The notes beneath the pieces were generated by a model that was not told the origin of the DNA, did no database searches, and saw only the letters and a program-made list of their open reading frames with translations. Positions 25,680 to 35,039 of a stretch of DNA of 64,000 nt are shown in pieces. Made by a program: the position numbers and the translations under genes. The DNA comes from Acanthochlamys bracteata (taxonomy: Eukaryota; Streptophyta; Magnoliopsida; Pandanales; Velloziaceae): contig CM034127.1 in assembly GCA_019914995.1 (NCBI GenBank), forward strand, positions 13,862,269 to 13,926,268, in the 5' to 3' direction. The first letter of the stretch is position 1, and each line of letters starts with the position of its first letter.

Positions 25680-27018
25680 ATGGATGATAACTTGAGACGA
25701 CTCTATATGTTGCATTGTGCTGTGGCATTTTTTGTTTTTATTGTTGTCCATTGGGTGATGTTTCAAAACCCACTTAAGAGAAAGCGAATTGAAATTGGTG
25801 GTGTTGTTGAGGAAGAAAGAGAAAAAATTCGACGTGGAGTACTTAGTTCCATTTCGAATGAAGCTAGATGTCGTCGTATATGTCGAATGAGTCCATCGGC
25901 ATTTACAAAATTGTGTGACATGTTAGTAACATATGGTGGTCTTAGACCTACACGGCGAACTAGTGTAGAAGAACAAGTTATTAGTTTTATGTGTATTGTT
26001 GGACAAAAGCTTAGAAATCGTTTAGCACAAGGTATTTTCCAGCGTTCCGGAGAGACTATTAGTCGTCACTTTCACAGTGTATTAAAGGCCATCATAGAAT
26101 TAGAAGAAAAGTTGGTGCAACAGCCTGATGGATCACGAGTGCCTGCAGAAATATATAATAGTCATAGATACTACCCGTATTTCAAGGTGAATATAATATT
26201 CCAATTCATATTTATAATAATTTTATATTAGATAACTTACTAAGTAATAAGTGTCTATTCCAGGATTGTGTTGGTGCAATTGATGGAACACATATTCGAG
26301 TGAAGGTTTCCTCAAGAGATGCTCCTAGATATCGTGGTAGAAAAGAATATCCTACACAAAATGTCCTTGCTGCTTGTACTTTTGATCTCAAGTTCACGTA
26401 TGTTTTAGCCGGTTGGGAAGGATCAGCATCAGACTCTAGAATTTTAAAAAGTGTATTAAGAAGACGCTTTCCACTACACATACCACAAGGTAATCACGTA
26501 TGAATATAAATATAAATAAGTTGTTCATTAATAGTTTGGTAACATGTTTTTGATATGTTGATTTTAGGAAAATTCTATCTTGTCGATGCTGGTTTCATGA
26601 CAACGAGTGGACTAATTACACCTTATAGGAGTGTCGTATCATTTACAAGAGTATTCATCAAATCCACAAAAAATTATCGGAATTATTTAACCTTCGACAT
26701 GCATCATTGCGTAATACAATTGAAAGAGCGTTTGGCATACTCAAGAAACGGTTCCCAGTTATATCAAGTTCGTATGAACCATTTTTTGGTGTTGAAACCC
26801 AAACAAAAATCATACTAGCATGTTGTATTATATATAACTATATTATAAGTGAAGATCCAGATGATGACCTTATTAGAGAAGTAGATGAGGAGCTTGCCAA
26901 CCAACCAACTGCAGCCAATACTCATTATGATGATGATGGTCACAGTGAAGACACACAGCGAGGAGAGTCAATTAGGGATCAAATTGCGCAAGTTATGTGG
27001 AGGGATTACACTAGATAG
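25680..27018 (+). pseudogene. PIF/Harbinger DDE transposase (HARBI1/ALP1-like), frame broken
   Basis: Exons 25680-26186, 26264-26489 and 26568-27018 are joined by AAG|GTGAAT and CAAG|GTAATC donors and clear acceptors. The N-terminal part has a helix-turn-helix-like segment (GETISRHFHSVLKAI). The DDE triad is visible: Asp in GAIDGTH, Asp in FYLVDAGF, Glu in NTIERAFG. Other family blocks are YRGRKEYPTQNVLAAC, DSRIL and FPLHIPQGKFYLVDAG. In exon 3 the reading moves through all three frames between about 26630 and 26700 (TPYR, then YHLQEYSSNP, then LFNLRHASLRN), so at least two small indels break it. Residues 5-30 include a hydrophobic run (AVAFFVFIVVHWVMF), unexpected for a nuclear enzyme. The remaining codons look well kept, so decay is moderate. 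Confidence 0.88.
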
Positions 27019-27238
27019 TAATGTCTTATTATATGTATCTTTTAATATTGTTATTTCTATGATGTTTACAAAATATTAACTATGATGTATGAATTATATT
27101 ATTAACTGTCGTTTATGATTGATATTATGTTTTGTACGTGTGATATCATACATTTAGATGTTGTTTAGTATTTTTACTATTTGATAAATTAACTTTTTTA
27201 TTGTATGTGTTTTTTTGTATGGATTTAAAGGCGTCAAA

Positions 27239-27802
27239 ATGTCAAAGAGAAAGGCAAGTGCTAGTAGCCAAGTTCATCTTTTATGGACTTCGGTTATGGA
27301 TGATGCTCTTATTGATGCTTTACTTCATCAAAATGATATGGAAAATCGGGTTAACGGAACCTTCACGACACACGCATATGATATTGTGTTAAAGGAGATG
27401 AAAGAATTATTTCCAGATAAAGTATTAGATAAAGAAAAGCTTCAAAGTCGTATTAAGTATATTAAAAAAAAATTTGCTCCAGTATGGGACTTATTTAAGG
27501 ATGGTTTTAGTGGATTTGCCTGGAACCGTACTACGGGTAAGTTTGATGCTGAGCCTGCTGTCTGGGAAGAATTGATTCAGGTATATTTTTTCTTCAGTTA
27601 TTTCATTTGAAAAGGTATAAACTTGTATATTATTTTATTAAACTCATCTTCTAATAATATGATTTTGTTATTTCAATTGTAGCAAAATCCTGAGGCTGCT
27701 GAATGGAGAAACAAGTCATTTTCTCTTCCTTATGATAAATTAAGTATCTTGTATGGAGGCGATAGAGCTTCGGAACATAGAGTTGCGAATTTTTTGAAAT
27801 GA
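27239..27802 (+). CDS. Myb/SANT-like DNA-binding protein of the Harbinger element (truncated)
   Basis: Two exons, 27239-27580 and 27683-27802, give about 153 residues. The N-terminal part has the Myb/SANT-like (Myb_DNA-bind_3) signature: WTSVMDDALIDALLHQ near residue 15, then LKEMKELFPDKV, RIKYIKKKFAPVWDLF and SGFAWNRTTGKFDAEPAVW. Exon 2 gives NPEAAEWRNKSF, YDKLSILYGGDRASE and a stop. Full family members run about 250-320 residues, so the C-terminal half is missing. In Harbinger elements this partner carries the transposase to the nucleus and binds subterminal DNA. Domesticated relatives exist, but its position beside a broken transposase suggests plain decay. An ATG eight codons upstream (27215) is also in frame. 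Confidence 0.82.
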
Positions 27803-28282
27803 GAGATATATTGAGCAGAGACAACTGAAATGTAATTCAAGAAATAGATGAATTGATTTCTGAAAATCGCGTTGATTTGGAGGATTTTCATGTCGTGCGG
27901 ATCTGAAAAAAACGCGACAATCACCGTGATCTGTTGATCTCCATTCACAAACTATGGCGGTACCGTCTAGGATTCGAAAATCCAAATCAAAGGCAAGTTC
28001 GAGTCTTAGCTGGACAAAAAAATGATGCTATTCTACAAGTTGCTCAAGCTATTACCAACTTTGCCTCGAGGTAAGGAAACCCCTCCAATGTCGGCGATGA
28101 GGTCGTTATTCTCTTAAATGAACTTGGGTTTGAAGGTCGCCTTAAATCATAAACAATGTTATATTTTTCTTATGAGAAATCTGCGGAGTTAAGATCATTA
28201 ATTGTAATTTCTATGAACTTTTCTTCCAAACACAGGAATTAATTTCTGCATTAAGTTTTTTGTTAGGAGGACCAAGCCCAAA
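27803..28282 (+). other. Degenerate coding remnant and spacer
   Basis: Short interrupted frames read like old coding sequence: LWRYRLGFENPNQRQVRV, LAGQKNDAILQVAQAITNF and, further on, DEVVILLNELGFEGRL. I do not recognise the source. It may be the lost C-terminal part of the Myb-like protein or a captured host fragment. From about 28170 to 28282 nothing is visible until the duplicated glyoxalase promoter begins. Confidence 0.4.
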
Positions 28283-28593
28283 GTTCTTTCGAGGAGGTAG
28301 CCCAAGTCCTGGAATTGTCTGGATAACGAAAGAAAGAAAACAAACTGATCATGGCTACTGCTGCCCTTCTTCTTCGCCCATTCATTTTTTGTCGCTCCAC
28401 TTCTTCGTTCCCGCCGCCTCCTCTCTCCTTCGTCGTTCCCCGCGGTGCTTTATTTCGACGACTAAAGGTATCAGTCAATCACGCTCTCTTGAGTACCGAT
28501 CTCGATATCGATGAGGGAATGCTGATTGCCTGATTGTTATTGCTCCTCTTGTGTTATTTTATTTCGATCAGGCCTCAAACAATCAACTTTCTC
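28283..28593 (+). repeat. Right copy of the glyoxalase 5' direct duplication
   Basis: This matches 23863-24198, with offset 4,420 at the left end and 4,406 across exon 1. It covers the proximal promoter, exon 1 and the first part of intron 1. Just upstream, 28265-28282 (AGGAGGACCAAGCCCAAA) resembles the segment after GTTCTTTCGAGGAGG in the left copy, so a small nested duplication exists inside the right copy. The right copy is spliced to the working gene. Confidence 0.85.
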
Positions 28594-31381
28594 CCGATAT
28601 CTCAATAATGTCTCATATGCTTCATTTTGTTCTGATTCTCGCTGCTTTGGTTCAGTGTATCGCTCGAAATTTTGCAGAATTAGTTTATTTTGATTTCATC
28701 GAATTTGATTGGTTTTGGTTTTGTTTGTGTCATTGACTGATCGAATATATCTACTTTGGTTTCGGAAGATCAGGTCCTTTTTTTTAGGGGATATTATTGT
28801 CTTTTTGGAATTTGATTTCACTAGCACGCGTGATGGTGCTAAATATTTATTGATTGTTAATGGACGCAGTCGTGTGGAAATATATTGGTCAAAATCTAAA
28901 GCATAGTCGTCAGTGATCATTTACCATATGTTAGTTGCTCCACTCTGCAGATTACCACAGTTTTTCCTTTGTTTGCTTAAAATTTTGTGTAGTATATGTT
29001 TTTGATTTGTTCCTGCAGAGGTTTGGCAGGGTTGGTCTGTTGTCTTCGATACGCACAATGGCTTTCGCTGCCACATCGGAGCCAAAAGAATTGGCTGCCA
29101 ACAACCCAGGCCTCTGCACTGAACCTGAAGATGCCACCAAGGAGTACTTCTTGCAGCAGACGGTAAACTTTTGCGTCTCACCGCTGTGAATATGTCTGAG
29201 AAATATTATGGACCTGTAAAGTTCATTGAATGATAATTCTTTTCATATTATTTCATTTAGTTAAGAAAGTTGCAGGATCATATCAAGTTATTGTTACACT
29301 ACGAGCATTTGATAGCATGGATTGACTGCACAATCACTTTGGACTTGAAACTGAAGATTTTGGCTATTTGTTGGTGTGATTGATTATTCAAAAGCACCTT
29401 TCACGTTAACTTCCCTACCACTTTTGAAGATTGGAAGATGGAGCATTAAAATTGCATCTTTTACATGGATCTAACCTGGAAGTTAAATAAACAGTATAAA
29501 TGATCCTCTTGAAAGCATAATGTAATTATTTCATGATACCTTACCTGGTTTTTTTTTGTAGCCTTCATAGGTTTAATTTCTTTTCAAGATTTTGTTTCGT
29601 AGTATGGAGCTAATTTTTTTTGGTTTTTGCTCTCAGATGTTGCGAATCAAGGATCCCAAAGTTAGCCTTGATTTCTACTCACGGGTTTTAGGAATGTCGT
29701 AAGTTTGATGTGATATCTTCTTTTTTATTATTTATGATGCTCATGAAGTTAATTATTTGACTAGCTTTTAGTTTTCAATGATATTATTGACTTCTCATAG
29801 TGCATGTACTATTCCCAAAAGCTGTCTTTTTTGGATAATTGCAATTTGTCATCAGTCTTTTTTCAACAATGTGCAATTTTTTCATACTGTTATAGTTATA
29901 AGTAAATTGTAGTTGGGTCTGTCTAGGAGAGTATATTTGCGACAAACCCTTAAAAAAGACAAATGGTTCCTAGGTATGCAGTCATCCCCTTCTCTAAGCT
30001 TAAGCAGGTGAGTTCAACCATACAATACCACAAGCAACTGTTATGCGAGTAGATTGTGGTAGAGATACCCACTTGTACCGAGCTGGTATAGGCTAGGTTC
30101 CTGGATGGAATTGGGCATGCATCCCCTAATTCAAGTAGATCATCGAGTCCTGGTTATCCTTTAATTACAATGATCTTGAAGCCGATATGATATCATCATC
30201 TGTTCTTCTCTTTGTATCTGTATAGTTATCGTTGTTTTTCTGTTTTAAAAACTGGATTGACATTAATTTATTTGATCAATTAGGTTACTGAAAAGATTGG
30301 ATTTCCCTGAAATGAAGTTCAGTTTGTATTTTATGGGTTATGAGGTAAATCACCCTAAACTTTCACAAGTCTATATTCCCTTATGTGTACATGTTTAGCA
30401 AATCTGCTTACTTGTAATGTTTCACCTGCAGAACACTGCTTCAGCACCAGCTGATCCAACTCAACGGACCGTCTGGACCTTTGGTCAAAAAGCTACAGTT
30501 GAGCTGACACAGTAAGAAGATTTTTCAGCAATTCGTGTTTCTTAATATTTAATATGAATCTCTTAAGTAAGTTCTATTCAAAGCTACAAACTGGAAATCA
30601 GTGTGTTACATCCAGTTAACCTGTTTTAAGGCTTTGTGTTTCATATCTGCAGTAACTGGGGCACAGAAAGTGATCCGAACTTCCAAGGCTACCATAGTGG
30701 AAACTCTGAACCTCGTGGATTTGGTATGCATTTCAATGGAATGTCATATGCTTGGCTTGCTTGTTAAATGATTGCATCTAAAATATTATACATCATCTGC
30801 AATATTTGGAATTTGGATCATGTATATGGTTTCTAATGCTGCCTTACCATTGATTCAGGTCATATTGGTATTACTGTTGATGACACATATAAGGCATGCG
30901 AAAGATTTGAACGTCTAGGAGTGGAGTTTGTCAAGAAACCAGATGACGGTAATACTTCTCAAGAAGTTGTAAAATGCTTCTAACTGACCCTTTTAATGCC
31001 TCTGTTATCGCTAGGGTAGGTGGAAGGTGAACTTTAAGTATGTTAGGAGATTTAATCCTTGTTGACTGCGATGTTTAACATGAATTATTGCCAACTGTAA
31101 GCATTGCCACTGTTTACCTGTCAAACCTTGATTTATTGTGATATTTGGTGAAATATGAGACCAGTTACAAGTAGGTTGGCTTTGTAACTGAATCGATACT
31201 CGAGAGTTATCTTTTGATCAGTTGTCTGCCTCTATTTTACACTCAAGTTACTCATCATGGTTATTGCGTTCTTTGTGCAGGAAAAATGAAAGGGATCGCA
31301 TTCATCAAAGATCCTGATGGCTATTATATTGAAATTTTTGACTTGAAAAGAATTGGTCAGGTGACATCTATTGCTTCGTAA
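28351..31381 (+). CDS. GLX1: Lactoylglutathione lyase (glyoxalase I), single-domain, Zn-type
   Basis: Eight exons, 28351-28467, 29019-29162, 29637-29698, 30284-30344, 30432-30511, 30653-30723, 30859-30948 and 31281-31381, join in frame to 241 residues. It isomerises the methylglyoxal-glutathione hemithioacetal to S-lactoylglutathione. Metal ligands of the human-type enzyme are all visible: Gln in LQQTMLRI (85/86), Glu152 in VELTHNWG, His180 in GFGHIG and Glu226 in YYIEIFD. It matches Arabidopsis GLYI2 (At1g08110) closely. The first 52 residues are Ser/Pro/Arg-rich and transit-peptide-like. A second Met (residue 53, MAFAATSEP) would give a 189-residue cytosolic form, the usual family length. 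The promoter and exon 1 have a dead duplicate about 4.4 kb upstream, across a Harbinger remnant. Confidence 0.96.
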
Positions 31382-32617
31382 TCAAATGTAAGAGAAGACT
31401 CCAGATGTCTTCCTATAGCAATTTTTCTACTTAGCAATTGCCGGTCGGTTGTCTTTCTTTAATACCTGATTGTAGTTATCTATACAGTACCCTCTAGTTA
31501 CACATACCACAAGTTGGCACCTAGAGTTTTATATTTATCCTCGCTTTGGGGTATTTGGCCAATCACACAACTACTGGCATGTGTCCGTTGTGTAAAGTTA
31601 GAATAGGAATTTTCTGTAATTTCATGTGCCAAAATTTTTATTGTAAATAGCTGGGCAGGACACTGGATACATTGATGAATTTTACTAGAAAATCTCGTGT
31701 GATGTTGCACCCACAATTTCTGCAATGTATTGTGTGTAGTTTTGGCATGCCAATGGTGATCTGCATTTGGTATCTTTCAATCTAAATATATTACCTCGAT
31801 TATCTTTCAGTGTTTGAATGTTTTGAAAGTCCTTTGCAGGTGTGAAGGTGGGAATAATCTGAAGGAAGAGGAATTAATAAAGTCAATGACCTATATGTTG
31901 CCAGCATTCAATAAGTTGTATTATGTATCAGCTGTATCCACATCACGTCGGTACCATCTTTAAAAGTATCAGTTGTAAGACTTCCCAATATTTCATGTGT
32001 TATGTCGTTGTCACATTACAGAAAAGCCACATAGCCTATCGCGTTGTACTTGTGTAGAGGATGTCATTTGTTTACCTTCTTGTACATGTTTAAAAAGTTC
32101 CAACTTCCAACTGCTCGGCAAGTATACCAAACATTATTTGAGCTTGGCGATACATTACAGATGATTGAAAGCATACTAGAGATTAACTTTTGTCCACTGT
32201 ATCAATTTGTATCAATTATGTGTCAAAAATTTCTGTAGTTTATCATTGAGTTAACCATCATAGATTGAATCACGCGCTGCACGAATGTTACATAGTGCAT
32301 GCACTTTTACAAAATTCTTCAGACATCTGAATATGCTTGTAAAATGTTAAAGATGTAATGAGTTGTTCACCAACCACACCAAGCTCTTTGTGCAGAGGGG
32401 AACAAACAAGGAACAGCGAAGAGGCGAAAAGCAAGAGCTAAGAAAGGAGCTGCCTGAGCATAAACTTGGACGTGACGAACACATCCAAGCTCAGTTCCGA
32501 GCTTCATTTTTTCTTACTCATTCCCTAACAAAAAAACATGGCAGAAAAAGTGTTCTACGAGTACAAACACCATCCCTGAAAAAGCCATTGGTATGCTAAA
32601 CAAGTTAAAAACACAAA
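31382..32617. other. Convergent 3' region of glyoxalase and the downstream gene
   Basis: This contains the 3' UTR of the glyoxalase gene (to perhaps 32000-32250) and the 3' UTR of the minus-strand gene that stops at 32618. Frames are short and without family match. No repeat or RNA gene seen. Confidence 0.45.
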
Positions 32618-34260
32618 TCATCTAGACCAAGTAATGGGAGTTGTTGATGCTTTTGGTTGGAGTTGAGATGTTAAACAATGTTGCTGCCATTGCTGGAATC
32701 CTTTGCTTCCCATCTTCAAACCAGTCCCAGTTTGCTCCATATCTTCTTCAACATCCATTGATGAACTCTCACCCTCCATAACCTCCTCAACTGGTGCACC
32801 AGCTGACAAAAAGCCCTCAACTTCATTGGAGCTTGTGAGGGTTGGTGATGGTATCCAAGGAACTACAGCCATGCAGTTGTTGCTAACCCCCACCTTGTCA
32901 TCTAGGAGTTTCTTACGATCTTGCCAGTAGCTCTGACCTAAAATACAATTGGTACCAGGTCAGTTCTAAAGTATTCAAACACTCTCAACTGGAAGTTAAC
33001 AGACCAACAGACCTAGCAAATACAAGATTCCTATAGCACTTCCAAACACCAACCAAGTACATGAACTTTAGACCACTACGCTTCTTTATAAACTCTCAGT
33101 AGTAAGTGTATCACAGTAAGATATTCTCAAACAGCTTAAATTTCTGAGAGTATCCTAGGCAACTCATATGGTTTGATTCGAAGCACCAACTATCGGCTTA
33201 TAGGACTAGTTTACCTAATCATCATATAGGAGCACAGATATACATTTGCATGCTATCTAAGAGTCGTGCTTCTCAAACAAATGGCTAGCTAAGATTAGAA
33301 CACCCATGAGTGGATAATAACTAGTAAGAACAATTAACAGAAAGGTTAATACTAAACTTTCAGTCACACTCCGGTGCTTCGTAAACGTCCAAGTTGCAAG
33401 TGATATTTCAACCATGCAAACTATTATTTAGTGAACCATTGAAATCTAGGAGATACCTTCTAAGTGCTGCTTTAGTTTAAGGTCAGAGTCTTCCATATCA
33501 AATGCAACTAGAGCTTAACAATGCAAAAACAGAAAATTACAAATGGCTATAATAGAAGAGATGGGAAAATTAGAAGAGAGTACCCTTAAGTGCAGTGATA
33601 AAGTCAGAATTCACAGTGAGTGAACTTGGTGACATGACATATGGATCGTCTATAGGCCTATACAAAACCAATGACCTCTCCTCATTTGGAGAGGGTTTAA
33701 ACATGGATTCTTCCGTTGAAGGAAATTCTTCTGTGGTTCCACCTATGATTTGGTCAGTAGGCAATTGCTGCTCCACCACTAAAGGTACTGCTTCATCACC
33801 CGTGTTAATATCCAGCACCACATCCGCATCCTTATATAGGTCAAAAGAACCAACAAATACAATCATTTTAGTACCGTAATGAACACTATCACTAAACCTA
33901 GAGCAGAGAGAAGGACAACATCATATAGATAGCAACAATCCAGCAAATGTAACATCTCCAAAAGCAAGCCAGCTTCAACATTGAAGATCAAACTAACTTC
34001 AAATTAATCCAGAAAACAACAACAGAAAACCAAAGAAGATAGAGAAATTCACCGATACCAGAAACGGAAAAAAAATCTGTAATCATCTAATAAATCAAGC
34101 TCAATGATTGTCAAAAATGTTAAATAACCAACGATAGAGCAAAATTAAGGACAATTACCAGTCTGCGAATCTTCCTAGCGGGAGAAGAGAGTCGGAGATC
34201 AGAATAATCCCAATCCTGCTCAACCCCTTTTCGCTTCACCAACGTTAATCTGTCTGCCAT
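32618..34260 (-). CDS. Conserved plant protein of unknown function (acidic, nuclear-looking)
   Basis: Three exons, 34260-34159, 33830-33584 and 32937-32618, join in frame to 222 residues. The N-terminus MADRLTLVKRKG is followed by a basic stretch (SPARKIRRL). The middle is acidic and low in structure, with RSLVLYRPIDDPY. The third exon begins QSYWQDRKKLLDDK, is acidic again (EEVMEGESSSMDVEEDME) and ends with GFQQWQQHCL and TPITWSR. I recall plant proteins of unknown function with a similar Gln/Trp-rich C-terminus, but I know no activity. The acceptor of exon 2 (CCTATATAAG) is poor in pyrimidines, so that border is less certain. The gene is divergent from the plus-strand gene starting at 35040. 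Confidence 0.8.
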
Positions 34261-35039
34261 CTTCTTCGAACAATCAATCAATCTTCTTCTGCAAAACTTC
34301 AATAATTCAAAGAACAACAGAAAAGAAACGAAAATACTTCCCCTTGTGAGATTGATCGAGAGAGTCGAGAAATAATACGGGGAGCTCTTTTGTAGGACAC
34401 GAGTTTGGTCTCTGGATTTCTCCAGAACATTTTAAATCCGAAAGCAGAAAAAAAAAACCAACAGAATAGTTGAGAGAGAGGGGGAGATTATTGAGATATA
34501 CGAATTATTTATTATTTTATTAGTAAATCGATTATTTTTATTTCTAAAAGTAGTAATTTGATTATTTAATAATTAATATTTATAATTCGATTACCCTCCA
34601 AAGCCCAAACAACGAATTTACTAACCCAGCAAGCAAAGAAAGCAAGTGCCGGCCCACATCTTTTGCAGGAGCAGTATTTGCATTTACTGCCCATCGTTAT
34701 TATTTTTCACAATATCAAACCCCCAATAATCATCTTAGCAATTGGGCCAGTTCATTCCTGCTAACTTATTGTGCCAAAAGTGGCCTGCTATTCATGGGCT
34801 AGAATGGGCCGGCTTCGTATTCCATCACGAGTTCCACGTGGCACCACGGTAGTTGCGTCTCCTCGCCGTGAATTAAAACGAAAGCGTAGAAGAAATAATT
34901 TTTCCCAAAAAATTTTTTAAAATGCGCAACCTTCCATTTTTAGTTTCTTCTCTTTATTTTCTTGTCCTCTCTCCCACCACTCGCTCATTTTGTCAATTCT
35001 CTTCTTCTTATTCTTCTTCCTCTGCAAAAAAATAAAAAA
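34261..35039. promoter_or_regulatory. Bidirectional promoter region rich in site II (TGGGCY) motifs
   Basis: About 780 bases separate two divergent starts. TGGGCC or TGGGCT motifs, on either strand, lie at 34603-34608, 34651-34656, 34743-34748, 34795-34800 and 34805-34810. Five within about 210 bases is well above chance. These are the binding type for TCP factors and are typical of plant housekeeping, ribosomal and organelle-biogenesis genes. A pyrimidine-rich leader (about 34945-35030) precedes the plus-strand ATG. Confidence 0.6.

Larger units (their letters stand above)
24199..28282 (+). mobile_element. PIF/Harbinger DNA transposon remnant
   Basis: About 4.1 kb lies between two direct copies of the glyoxalase 5' end. 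It carries both proteins of an autonomous PIF/Harbinger element on the plus strand: a DDE transposase related to HARBI1/ALP1 (25680-27018) and a Myb/SANT-like DNA-binding protein (27239-27802). The transposase lies upstream of the Myb-like gene. The first 1.4 kb is repeat-rich. I could not identify terminal inverted repeats or the 3-base target duplication (usually TWA), so the given limits are those of the insertion relative to the duplicated flanks, not proven element ends. Frame breaks in the transposase show it is non-autonomous now. Confidence 0.8.

Noticed and set aside
34962-35039. N-terminal extension of the plastid-type unknown
   Set aside because: The upstream frame has no ATG, only TTG, and the region is a typical pyrimidine-rich leader.
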